Source: Chloroflexota bacterium
Lineage (GTDB): Bacteria > Chloroflexota > Anaerolineae > Anaerolineales > UBA11858
Reading direction: 5' to 3'
DNA: 7,976 nucleotides
NCBI GenBank assembly: GCA_030666985.1
Contig: DAOUWT010000108.1
Location: forward strand, 1-7,976
Positions 1 to 6,231 of the stretch are shown piece after piece. The notes below the pieces were generated by a model, which was given only the letters and a program-made list of their open reading frames with translations, searched no databases and was not told where the DNA came from. Made by a program: the position numbers and the translations under genes. Within the stretch, counting starts at the first letter, position 1, and each line of letters opens with the position of its first letter.

Positions 1-414
1 ACCGCCGTCCAAATCAACACCGGCGGTTCCTGCCATCTCGACGCCAACATGCTCCGCAACGCCCTCGCCGAACTTGACCTGGAAGAATTTAACCTCCTAA
101 TAGTCGAAAACGTCGGCAACCTCATTTGCCCGGCCGGTTTCCAAATCGGTGCTCACAAGAACATCCTCATAGCTTCCACACCAGAGGGAGACGACAAGCC
201 CTACAAATATCCCAAAATGTACCAGAACGTGGATGTGCTCATCATCAACAAAACTGACCTCCTCTCTCTCCTCACTTTTGACATGGATTACTTCACAAAA
301 GGCGTCAAAATCCTCAGTCCTGATTTGGTCACGTTCCCGCTCTCCTGCCAAACGGGGGATGGGTTCGAGGCTTGGCTGGATTGGCTTGATACGCAAATGA
401 TGAGTGACGAGTAA
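1..414 (+). CDS. hypB: HypB, hydrogenase nickel-incorporation GTPase, C-terminal part (5' end outside window)
   Basis: HypB is a cytoplasmic GTPase that, with HypA, delivers nickel to the large subunit of [NiFe]-hydrogenase. The reading frame is open from base 1, so the N-terminal part with the P-loop lies outside the window; 137 codons are visible. Seen here: the segment NTGGSCHLDANML, which holds the Cys-His pair of the G-domain metal site; ENVGNLICPA, the switch II region with the second metal-binding Cys; INKTDLL, the NKxD guanine-specificity motif; and the usual end FPLSCQTGDGFEAWLDWL. After that end come QMMSDE, residues encoded by a heptamer array, and the TAA stop at 412-414 is also inside the array. 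hypF follows after 6 nt in the same frame. Identification is firm from family motifs; the true start cannot be seen. Confidence 0.96.
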   Translation, partial: TAVQINTGGSCHLDANMLRNALAELDLEEFNLLIVENVGNLICPAGFQIGAHKNILIASTPEGDDKPYKYPKMYQNVDVLIINKTDLLSLLTFDMDYFTKGVKILSPDLVTFPLSCQTGDGFEAWLDWLDTQMMSDE

Positions 415-434
415 CGAGTAATGAGTGATGAATA
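400..434. repeat. Degenerate heptamer array A at the hypB/hypF junction (5 units)
   Basis: Five consecutive 7-base units, all variants of AYGAGTR: ATGAGTG at 400, ACGAGTA at 407 and 414, ATGAGTG at 421, ATGAATA at 428. The hypB stop (412-414) and the hypF ATG (421-423) are both written by these units. As a result hypB ends and hypF begins with the same residues, MSDE. No Shine-Dalgarno-like sequence is visible before hypF. Confidence 0.8.
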
Positions 435-2748
435 TGGCCTCCGCATTCACATCAACGGCATCGTCCAGGGGGTGGGATTCCGCCCATTCGTGTACGGATT
501 GGCCACCCGTTTGGAACTGGCCGGTTGGGTGCGCAACACCTCGGCGGGGGTGGATATTGAGGTGGAGGGGGATAGGGGGAGGCTAGAAACGTTTTTCCAG
601 GCCCTGGGGGATGAGTCCCCACCCCTGGCGCAAATCGACTCCATTGAGCGGGAAGCATACCCCCCGCAAGGCCTCGCCGCCTTCGAGATCGTCCACTCCC
701 AGGCCCTCCCCGGCGCCTTCCAGCCCATCTCCCCCGACGTTAGCGTTTGCGACGATTGCCTGCGGGAACTTTTCGACCCCTGCAACTTCCGCTACCGCTA
801 CCCCTTCATCAATTGCACCAACTGCGGGCCGCGTTTCACCATCATCAAAGACGTTCCCTACGACCGCCCCAAAACCACCATGGCGCCTTTCTCCATGTGC
901 CCTGCCTGCGCCGCCGAGTACGCCGACCCCCTCGACCGCCGTTTCCACGCCCAACCCGTGGCCTGCCCGGAGTGTGGGCCGCACGTCTGGCTAGAAGCGG
1001 GGGATGAAAAAGCGGCAGGGGAAATGGCTATACGCAAGGCGCAAGAGCTGCTGGAGGAGGGGAAAATCCTGGCCATAAAGGGGCTGGGCGGCTTTCACCT
1101 GGCCTGCGACGCTGAAAACCCCCAGGCCGTGTCCCTGCTCCGGGAGCGGAAAAACCGTCCCAGCAAGCCCCTGGCCCTGATGATGCCTGACATGGACGCC
1201 ATCCACCGCCACTGCCGCGTCAACGCTCAGGAACGGGAAACGCTCACCTCGCGCCAGCGTCCCATTGTCCTCCTCTCCCAACGTGCCCCCCTTGTATCCC
1301 CCCAAATTGCACCGGGACAAAACACGCTGGGAGTGATGCTGCCTTATACGCCTCTACACTATTTGCTTTTCGCGCAGGGAGAGCGCTATCCCGCCCCCGA
1401 CCTGCCCTACCGTGCCCTGGTGATGACCAGCGGCAACTGGAGCGGCGAGCCGATTGTCACCCACAACGCGGAGGCCCGCCAACATTTGAGCCACATCGCC
1501 GACGGCTTTCTGCTCCACAACCGGGAAATTCACGTTCACTGCGACGACTCCGTTTACCGTACCGCGGACGGCCACCCCTACCCCATCCGCCGCTCGCGCG
1601 GGTATGCACCTTTTCCCGTTATTCTTTCTGCCGCAGGCCCATCCCTGCTTGCCACAGGCGCGGAGTTGAAAAATACTTTTTGCCTCACCAAAGACAATTA
1701 CGCATTCCTCGGCCAGCACATTGGCGACCTCAAAAATTATGAGACTCTAAACACTTTCGAGGAAAGCATCGCCCACTTTGAGCGTTTGTTCCGCGTTGAA
1801 CCGGAGGCCATTGCCTGTGATCTGCATCCCAACTATTTGGCCAGCAACTACGCCCGCGAACGCGCCCAACGCGAAAACCTCCCCCTAGTTGAGGTGCAGC
1901 ACCACCACGCCCACATTGCCGCTTGCCTGGCGGAGAACGGCCATCCCGCTGAAGAACCCGTTATTGGAGTGGCTTTCGACGGGACTGGCTACGGGGATGA
2001 TGGCGCGATTTGGGGCGGGGAATTCCTCATCGCGGATTACAGCGGCTATCACCGCGCTTATCATTTGGATTACGTGCCCCTCGTGGGGGGGGATAAAGCC
2101 ATCCGTGAGCCGTGGCGCATGGCCCTGGCGACTCTCCACACCCTGGGGGAGGGGTGGAACCCCGCCCTGGCGCCTGTCCTCCACGCCCGGCGTTTGGCCT
2201 CCACCCCCCTGTATCCCCCCCTGAAAATCCTCCGCCGCCAACTTGAGGAGGGCATCAACACTCCTCCCACCTCCAGCATGGGACGCCTTTTCGACGCTGT
2301 TTCGGCCCTGCTGGGCGTTTGCGAGAAAATAGACTACGAAGCTCAAGCTGCCATTGAGTTAGAGGCTCTGGCCGCCAAAGAAGAAGAACAAAGTTATCCT
2401 TTCAACATCAAGGTTTCAGATATAATAGGGCTTAGTCCCCTCATCCAGGCCATCCTCACCGACCTTGGGAGCGGTGTGCCTGTCCCGCTCATTTCCGCCC
2501 GTTTTCACAATGGAGTGGCGAAGATGGTTAAAGAAGTTTGCCAAAAACTGCGAACGGAACACAATATCAATACAGTAGCCTTGAGCGGCGGCGTGTGGCA
2601 AAATATCACTTTATTAGAACAAACCGTCTCGCTTTTGCAGGAAGACGATTTTAACATTTACACGCATCAAAAAGTCCCCGCCAACGATGGCGGATTAGCA
2701 CTTGGCCAGGCCGTCATTGCCCAGCGAAACCTAATCCCTGATCCCTGA
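421..2748 (+). CDS. hypF: HypF, carbamoyltransferase of hydrogenase maturation
   Basis: HypF uses carbamoyl phosphate and ATP to place a carbamoyl group on the C-terminal Cys of HypE, the source of the hydrogenase cyanide ligands. At 775 aa it has the usual family length and all domains. The acylphosphatase domain spans about 6-92, with the catalytic Arg in GVGFRP (R21) and Asn in WVRNTS (N39). A zinc-finger-like region follows with Cys pairs at 110/113, 132/135, 160/163 and 182/185. The YrdC-like domain covers about 200-390 (KGLGGFHLACDA, TSGNWSGEPI). The Kae1-like domain has VQHHHAHIAA (H494-H498), FDGTGYGDDG (519-528), SSMGRLFDAVSALL, LSGGVWQN and NDGGLALGQA. The start at 421 is the only ATG between the upstream in-frame TAA (412-414) and the domain. 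Both the first residues (MSDE) and the last (NLIPDP) are encoded by heptamer arrays. hypC follows after 39 nt. Confidence 0.97.
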   Translation: MSDEYGLRIHINGIVQGVGFRPFVYGLATRLELAGWVRNTSAGVDIEVEGDRGRLETFFQALGDESPPLAQIDSIEREAYPPQGLAAFEIVHSQALPGAFQPISPDVSVCDDCLRELFDPCNFRYRYPFINCTNCGPRFTIIKDVPYDRPKTTMAPFSMCPACAAEYADPLDRRFHAQPVACPECGPHVWLEAGDEKAAGEMAIRKAQELLEEGKILAIKGLGGFHLACDAENPQAVSLLRERKNRPSKPLALMMPDMDAIHRHCRVNAQERETLTSRQRPIVLLSQRAPLVSPQIAPGQNTLGVMLPYTPLHYLLFAQGERYPAPDLPYRALVMTSGNWSGEPIVTHNAEARQHLSHIADGFLLHNREIHVHCDDSVYRTADGHPYPIRRSRGYAPFPVILSAAGPSLLATGAELKNTFCLTKDNYAFLGQHIGDLKNYETLNTFEESIAHFERLFRVEPEAIACDLHPNYLASNYARERAQRENLPLVEVQHHHAHIAACLAENGHPAEEPVIGVAFDGTGYGDDGAIWGGEFLIADYSGYHRAYHLDYVPLVGGDKAIREPWRMALATLHTLGEGWNPALAPVLHARRLASTPLYPPLKILRRQLEEGINTPPTSSMGRLFDAVSALLGVCEKIDYEAQAAIELEALAAKEEEQSYPFNIKVSDIIGLSPLIQAILTDLGSGVPVPLISARFHNGVAKMVKEVCQKLRTEHNINTVALSGGVWQNITLLEQTVSLLQEDDFNIYTHQKVPANDGGLALGQAVIAQRNLIPDP

Positions 2749-2766
2749 TACCTAGTCCCTGATTCA
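2732..2766. repeat. Degenerate heptamer array B at the hypF/hypC junction (5 units)
   Basis: Five 7-base units of the form TRRTCCC, for example TAATCCC at 2732, TGATCCC at 2739 and TAGTCCC at 2753; the last unit, TGATTCA at 2760, has decayed. Read on the opposite strand (GGGATCA, GGGACTA) this is the same family as arrays D and E around the toxin-antitoxin module. The hypF TGA stop (2746-2748) lies in the third unit, so the last residues of HypF come from the array. Confidence 0.8.
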
Positions 2767-2772
2767 CCAAAG

Positions 2773-2778
2773 AAGGAG
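2773..2778 (+). promoter_or_regulatory. Ribosome binding site of hypC
   Basis: AAGGAG ends 9 nt before the ATG of hypC at 2788, directly after the decayed end of array B. It is the best Shine-Dalgarno sequence in the hyp cluster and fixes the hypC start. Confidence 0.8.
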
Positions 2779-2787
2779 CGCAATACC

Positions 2788-3060
2788 ATGTGCTTAGGAG
2801 TACCCGGTAAGATCACCGAAATTTACGAAATAGAGGGCCTTAAAATGGGCCAACTAGACTTCAGCGGCGTGACGCGAGAGACCTGCCTGGAATACGTCCC
2901 CGAGGCTGAAGTCGGCCAATACGCCCTCGTCCACGTAGGATTTGCCATTAACCTGCTCGAAGAAGAGGAAGCCCAAGAAACACTTGCCCTCATTCGGGAA
3001 GTTATTGCCGCCGGGGAGCCTGATACCTCGGAGGTCTCCGAGGTATCAGGCTATTCCTAG
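2788..3060 (+). CDS. hypC: HypC, hydrogenase maturation chaperone
   Basis: HypC is the small chaperone that binds HypD and the hydrogenase large-subunit precursor and shuttles the Fe(CN)2CO unit. The protein has 90 residues. It begins with the family signature MCLGVPGKI, with the essential Cys2 once Met is removed, and contains YALVHVGFAINLLEEEEA at about 45-62 followed by the terminal helix ETLALIREVIAAG. The natural family fold ends near residue 76. Residues 77-89 (EPDTSEVSEVSGY) are encoded by a 36-nt palindrome and look like an added tail. The start is supported by AAGGAG 9 nt upstream. The stop is 3 nt before hypD, so the two are probably translationally coupled, which fits the known HypC-HypD complex. 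Confidence 0.96.
   Translation: MCLGVPGKITEIYEIEGLKMGQLDFSGVTRETCLEYVPEAEVGQYALVHVGFAINLLEEEEAQETLALIREVIAAGEPDTSEVSEVSGYS
3017..3052. repeat. 36-nt near-perfect palindrome inside the 3' end of hypC
   Basis: Two 17-nt arms, 3017-3033 and 3036-3052, are exact inverted copies around a central GT. Transcribed, they give a long GC-rich hairpin covering the last codons of hypC just ahead of the hypD start at 3064. No T-run follows, so it does not look like a rho-independent terminator. The left arm contains CCTGATACCT, which also occurs in array B at 2744-2753. It may be a mobile palindromic (REP-like) element or an RNA-processing or attenuation hairpin; which of these is not shown by the sequence. 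Confidence 0.9.
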
Positions 3061-3063
3061 CCT

Positions 3064-4152
3064 ATGAAATATATCACCGAATACCGCGACGCGGAGCTGG
3101 TCAAAAAAACCATCTCCCAAATACAAGCCACCGTTACCCGTCCTTGGACGTTGATGGAAATCTGCGGGGGGCAAACCCACTCCATCATCCGGCACGGACT
3201 GGATCAACTCCTGCCCAGTGAGGTTGAACTCGTCCACGGGCCAGGCTGCCCCGTTTGCGTCACCCCTTTGGAGTTGATCGACAAGGCCCTGGCAATTGCC
3301 TCCCAACCGGACGTGATCTTCACCTCTTACGGTGACATGCTGCGCGTCCCCGGCTCACACGGAGACCTGTTTTCAGTCCGGGCCGAAGGCGGCGACGTGC
3401 GGGTGGTTTATTCTCCTCTTGACGCCCTGAAAATTGCCCGCGAAAACCCTGAAAAAGAAGTCGTCTTCTTCGCCATCGGATTCGAGACCACCGCTCCCGC
3501 CAACGTGATGAGCGTGCTCCAGGCCCAGAGGTTGGGACTAGAGAATTACAGCATCCTTGTCTCCCATGTCTGCGTGCCGCCGGCCATCCGGGCCATACTC
3601 GGCTCTCCACTCAACCGCGTGGAGGGGTTCCTGGCGGCAGGGCACGTTTGCACCGTGATGGGCTACTGGGAATACCTGCCCCTCGCCAGTGAGTACCAGA
3701 TTCCCATCACCGTGACGGGCTTTGAACCGCTCGATATCGCCCAGGGCATCCTCGCCACGCTGGAGATGCTGGAAAACGGACAAGTTGCGGTTAAAAACGC
3801 CTATAAACGCCTCGTCACGCAACAGGGAAACCAATCCGCTCAAAAGATAATCGCCCAGGTCTTCGAAGAATGTGACCGCAAATGGCGCGGGATTGGAACC
3901 ATCCCCCACAGCGGCTGGCGCTTACGCCCGGAGTTCGCTCAATTCAACGCCGAAGAGAAGTTCAACGTTCAGGACATTCAGGCGGAAGAGTCACCTCTCT
4001 GCATCGCCGGGGAAATTCTTCAGGGTCTAAAAAAACCACGTCAATGCTCCGCTTTTGGAGTAGAGTGTACGCCTGAACATCCCCTGGGCGCGACTATGGT
4101 TTCGGATGAGGGGGCTTGCGCGGCGTATTATAATTATAGGCTGGGAGACTAG
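3064..4152 (+). CDS. hypD: HypD, Fe-S hydrogenase maturation scaffold
   Basis: HypD, with HypC, is the scaffold on which the Fe(CN)2CO unit is built; it carries a [4Fe-4S] cluster and redox-active thiols. The 362-aa protein has the full set of conserved features: EICGGQTHSIIRHG with C34, GPGCPVC (C62, C65), AIGFETTAPAN, SHVCVPPAI, GFLAAGHVCTVMG, and the cluster ligands C313, C328, C335 and C352 spaced C-X14-C-X6-C-X16-C, ending in the typical GACAAYYNY. The ATG lies 3 nt after the hypC stop and has no clear Shine-Dalgarno sequence, so coupling to hypC is likely. Only four residues (RLGD) follow the conserved end, and the TAG stop at 4150-4152 is in the first unit of array D. In the family hypE would normally be next; here a toxin-antitoxin module lies between. 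Confidence 0.97.
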   Translation: MKYITEYRDAELVKKTISQIQATVTRPWTLMEICGGQTHSIIRHGLDQLLPSEVELVHGPGCPVCVTPLELIDKALAIASQPDVIFTSYGDMLRVPGSHGDLFSVRAEGGDVRVVYSPLDALKIARENPEKEVVFFAIGFETTAPANVMSVLQAQRLGLENYSILVSHVCVPPAIRAILGSPLNRVEGFLAAGHVCTVMGYWEYLPLASEYQIPITVTGFEPLDIAQGILATLEMLENGQVAVKNAYKRLVTQQGNQSAQKIIAQVFEECDRKWRGIGTIPHSGWRLRPEFAQFNAEEKFNVQDIQAEESPLCIAGEILQGLKKPRQCSAFGVECTPEHPLGATMVSDEGACAAYYNYRLGD

Positions 4153-4198
4153 GAATCAGGAAACTAGGAATCAGGAATCAGGAACTAGGGAACTAGGG
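4148..4198. repeat. Degenerate heptamer array D after hypD (7 units)
   Basis: Seven units alternate between ACTAGGR and ATCAGGA, starting at 4148, 4155, 4163, 4170, 4177, 4184 and 4192; single extra A bases at 4162 and 4191 break the phase. The hypD stop (4150-4152) is in the first unit. A 16-bp stretch, AGGAATCAGGAATCAG at 4166-4181, is found again at 4992-5007 on the other side of the toxin-antitoxin module. Confidence 0.85.
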
Positions 4199-4240
4199 AT
4201 TTGTAAATTACCCGACGACTAGTTTTTGAACTAATTCCCC

Positions 4241-4642
4241 CTACTTCTCAGCATTCCAAATACGTTGTACATTACCATACCCATCAAATGTTTCGTCTTT
4301 GCTTAAAATCAGCGCATTCTCCAATTGACTTTGGGCAATAATTAGACGATCAAATGGGTCTTTATGATAAAAAGGCAATGACCGTACAACATCCAGGTGC
4401 TTTGGCTTTATGCGTAATAATGTCATCGCGTTATTTTCTACATGATCATTTACTATTTCCGGGAAAGTAAGCTTCAGCTTTAACTTGCCAATGCTGGCTT
4501 TTATTGACATCTCCCAGAGACTTGCCACGCTTAGCAACCGTTCGTTTTCAATGTTTTCAATCAACTGTCGTGCATAACTGCTTAGTTTTGGATTGCCACC
4601 TATAAATCATAGGAAAGTATGTGTGTCCAGCAAAAGTCTCAT
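4241..4642 (-). pseudogene. VapC-like PIN-domain toxin, interrupted by one in-frame TGA
   Basis: PIN-domain (VapC-type) toxins are Mg-dependent RNases inhibited by the antitoxin encoded just upstream. Read from the ATG at 4642, the frame gives MRLLLDTHTFL, then TGA (4609-4607), then FIGGNPKLSSYARQLIENI and onward to NAEK, stop at 4241. In this family the interrupted position is normally Trp (DTHTFLW), so one TGG-to-TGA change explains the break; there is no frameshift. The rest looks intact: D6 in LLLDTH, E in SLWEMSIK, the DPFDRLIIAQ segment and the final LSKDETFDGYG carry the acidic active-site positions. The start overlaps the antitoxin stop by 4 nt (ATGA, 4642-4639), as in working modules. 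A product from the TTG at 4564 would lack the first catalytic Asp. Reassignment of TGA is unlikely because TGA ends hypF and the 7084-7086 gene and TGG is used for Trp elsewhere. A sequencing error remains possible. Confidence 0.85.
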
Positions 4643-4866
4643 GGCATGTATTCCTCAAAGCATTCCAGAGGTTCGTCAAAATCATCCGACATTTCAACCA
4701 ACCCTTCAGCACTTCCAAATTTCGGATACGGGTCTTTTTGAAGAACGGATATGAGTTTAAAAGCCAAACCATCATTTTTTGTTATCACAACTTCCCCCCC
4801 GCTGGCTACTACCTCTATTAATTCAGCAAGCTTTACTTCAGCTTCCCTCAAAGCTATTGTTTGCAT
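4639..4866 (-). CDS. Phd/YefM-family antitoxin of a VapBC-like module
   Basis: This 75-aa protein is a DNA-binding antitoxin that should neutralise the adjacent PIN toxin and repress its own operon. The N-terminal half, MQTIALREAEVKLAELIEVV followed by ASGGEVVITKNDGLAFKLISV, is the Phd/YefM fold. The acidic tail after SAEGLVEMSDDFDEPLECF (about 52-70) is the toxin-binding segment typical of antitoxins paired with PIN proteins. The start at 4866 is chosen because GGAGG (4876-4872) ends 5 nt before it; the TTG at 4878 overlaps that ribosome binding site and is rejected. It lies upstream of the toxin with a 4-nt overlap. It is more AT-rich than the hyp genes around it and runs against them, which suggests insertion into the hyp operon. 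Confidence 0.88.
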   Translation of the reverse strand: MQTIALREAEVKLAELIEVVASGGEVVITKNDGLAFKLISVLQKDPYPKFGSAEGLVEMSDDFDEPLECFEEYMP

Positions 4867-4871
4867 ACTAA

Positions 4872-4876
4872 CCTCC
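4872..4876 (-). promoter_or_regulatory. Ribosome binding site of the antitoxin gene
   Basis: GGAGG on the - strand, 5 nt before the ATG at 4866. It decides between the ATG and the upstream TTG at 4878. Confidence 0.8.
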
Positions 4877-4937
4877 AACAGACTATTGTATAATTTGATA
4901 ACTAGCCAGAAAACTCTGCAGCATATCGTCTAATTAC

Positions 4938-4967
4938 AGTATACGCTATTTTCAATAAAATAGTCAA
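4938..4967 (-). promoter_or_regulatory. Sigma-70 type promoter of the toxin-antitoxin module with a palindromic operator candidate
   Basis: On the - strand, TTGACT (4967-4962) and TATACT (4943-4938) are separated by 18 nt, close to the sigma-70 consensus. Between them lies an inverted repeat, CTATTTT (4946-4952) and AAAATAG (4957-4963), around CAAT. It sits in the spacer and touches the -35 box, a position that suits autorepression by the antitoxin. Transcription would begin near 4931, leaving about 65 nt of leader before the antitoxin. The promoter is inferred from sequence only. Confidence 0.72.
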
Positions 4968-4981
4968 GCAAAAGAACAGAG

Positions 4982-5077
4982 ATCAGGAACCAGGAATCAG
5001 GAATCAGTGACTAGAGACCAGGCAACTACCCGACTACCAGACTACCAGACTAACGACTATCAGACTAATGACTAATA
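4982..5077. repeat. Degenerate heptamer array E before hypE (about 13 units)
   Basis: The first part uses ATCAGGA/ACCAGGA units (4982, 4989, 4996), the same family as array D and, on the other strand, array B. From 5024 the consensus drifts to ACTACCAG (8 nt, at 5033 and 5041), then ACTAACG, ACTATCAG, ACTAATG (5064-5070) and ACTAATA. The hypE ATG at 5068-5070 is formed by the ACTAATG unit. The array shows a change of unit sequence and unit length (7 to 8) within one tract. Confidence 0.8.
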
Positions 5078-6120
5078 TCCAAACTCCCATCTGCCCCATG
5101 CCCCTTGCCCACAACGAGAAAATAGTCCTCGGCCACGGGAGCGGGGGCAAAATGATGACCGATCTCATCACTAAAACTTTTCAGCCTCCCTTGGCGAATC
5201 CGGCCCTTGATGCCGGGAACGACGCTGGGGTGGTGCAGCCTCCCCCCCACACGAAGCTTGCCATCAGCACAGACGCCCACGTGGTCTTCCCCCTTTTCTT
5301 CCCGGGCGGGGACATTGGCCGCCTCGCCATCTGCGGGACGGTCAACGATGTGGCCATGATGGGCGCAATCCCCCACTACCTGACCGCCAGCTTCATCCTC
5401 GAGGAGGGGCTGCCAATCTCAACGCTGGTAAAGGTGGTGGATTCCATGCAGGCCGCCGCCGAGGAGGCTCAGGTGCAGGTCATCGCCGGGGATACGAAAG
5501 TCGTCGAGCGCGGCAAGGCGGATGGCTTGTACATCTCCACCAGCGGCGTGGGAACCGTCATGTCCGGCCACACCGTGGGGGGAGAGTGTGCCCAGCCGGG
5601 GGACGTGGTGATCGTCTCCGGGACGATTGGCGACCATGGCATAGCCGTCCTGGAAGCGCGGGGGGATTTAGGATTCAAAACCGAGCTGCGGAGCGATGTC
5701 GCGCCTCTCAACCATCTCGTGCGGGAGATGCTGGGGGTGAGCGACTGCGTACACGTGCTGCGTGATCCCACCCGTGGGGGAGTGGCATCCGCCCTGAACG
5801 AAATTGCCCGGCAATCGGGCGTCTGCGTGACCCTCAACGAGAGCGCCATCCCCGTGCATCCCAGCGTGGCAGCCGCCTGCGAAATATTAGGCTTTGACCC
5901 CCTCTACATCGCCAACGAGGGCAAACTTGTCGCCATAGTCGGTCGCGAAGACGCGGCCAAAATACTAGATGTTATGCGCCAAACCCGCTACGGCGAAGAA
6001 GCCGCTATCATCGGCGAAGTCACCGAATCCCCCGCTGGGCGACTGCTGATGAAAACCGCCCTGGGCACTACCCGCGTGGTAGACGTTCTGGCGGGAGAGT
6101 TGCTGCCGAGGATTTGTTAG
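5068..6120 (+). CDS. hypE: HypE, carbamoyl dehydratase of hydrogenase maturation
   Basis: HypE accepts the carbamoyl group from HypF on its C-terminal Cys and dehydrates it with ATP to a thiocyanate, the cyanide donor. The 350-aa protein belongs to the PurM/AIRS-like ATP-binding family and has the normal length. Visible motifs: LGHGSGGKMMTDLI (21-34), DAGNDAG (48-54), FFPGGDIGRLAICGTVNDVAM (77-97), AGDTKVV (140-146), VSGTIGDHGIA, RDPTRGGVASALNEIA (232-247), and the terminal PRIC with catalytic C350. The start at 5068 is the first start codon after the in-frame TGA at 5008 and keeps the N-terminal CPMPL element often present in HypE. ATG 5098 is the alternative but would lose it. No Shine-Dalgarno sequence is visible, and the ATG is part of array E. 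The toxin-antitoxin module and array E separate hypE from hypD by 915 nt, so it may need its own promoter, which I do not see. Confidence 0.96.
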   Translation: MTNIQTPICPMPLAHNEKIVLGHGSGGKMMTDLITKTFQPPLANPALDAGNDAGVVQPPPHTKLAISTDAHVVFPLFFPGGDIGRLAICGTVNDVAMMGAIPHYLTASFILEEGLPISTLVKVVDSMQAAAEEAQVQVIAGDTKVVERGKADGLYISTSGVGTVMSGHTVGGECAQPGDVVIVSGTIGDHGIAVLEARGDLGFKTELRSDVAPLNHLVREMLGVSDCVHVLRDPTRGGVASALNEIARQSGVCVTLNESAIPVHPSVAAACEILGFDPLYIANEGKLVAIVGREDAAKILDVMRQTRYGEEAAIIGEVTESPAGRLLMKTALGTTRVVDVLAGELLPRIC

Positions 6121-6124
6121 GGGG

Positions 6125-6201
6125 GATTAGATATTCGATATTAGATATTGGATATCGGGGATTGGATATTGGGGGTTGGAGATTGCGGATTTCGGAGTGG
6201 A
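6125..6201. repeat. Degenerate heptamer array F after hypE (11 units)
   Basis: Eleven consecutive 7-base units stay in perfect phase from 6125 to 6201. The consensus is KATTNGA: GATTAGA at 6125, TATTCGA at 6132, TATTGGA at 6146, GATTGGA at 6160, GATTGCG at 6181, GAGTGGA at 6195. The unit sequence differs from arrays A, B, D and E. It starts 4 nt after the hypE stop and is the cleanest example of period seven in the window. Confidence 0.88.
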
Positions 6202-6214
6202 AAACCGGGAAATT

Positions 6215-6221
6215 GGTGAGG
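6215..6221 (+). promoter_or_regulatory. Ribosome binding site of the nucleotidyltransferase gene
   Basis: GGTGAGG ends 10 nt before the ATG at 6232, just beyond array F. It is moderate in strength and slightly far, but the only candidate. Confidence 0.5.
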
Positions 6222-6231
6222 CAAATACTTC

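Noticed and set aside
97..450. Long open frame on the - strand over hypB, starting in array A
   Set aside because: It is antisense to a well-conserved hypB, and its first residues (THYSLLVTHH) are simply translated heptamer units; no family resemblance.
583..984. Open frames antisense and in alternate + frames within hypF
   Set aside because: They are Gly/Ala- or Pro/Ser-rich frames caused by high GC at third positions of hypF; no starts with ribosome binding sites and no recognisable motifs.
4148..4198. Possible CRISPR array or attachment site in the spacer repeats
   Set aside because: Units are 7 nt, adjacent and degenerate; there are no 20-40 nt repeats separated by unique spacers and no cas genes. 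Nothing marks a defined att core.
4220..4233. Hairpin TAGTT-TTTG-AACTA as a terminator after the toxin gene
   Set aside because: The stem is only 5 bp and AT-rich with no T-tract on the - strand; too weak to call.
4241..4642. Reassignment of TGA to Trp or a selenocysteine codon in the toxin
   Set aside because: TGA ends hypF, the nucleotidyltransferase gene, the antitoxin and the SDR gene here, TGG is used normally for Trp, and the family has Trp rather than Cys at this position; a nonsense change is simpler.
4879..4920. Second promoter closer to the antitoxin gene (ATTATACAAT on the - strand)
   Set aside because: A -10-like sequence is present, but no acceptable -35 box lies 16-18 nt upstream; the 4938-4967 promoter is much better.
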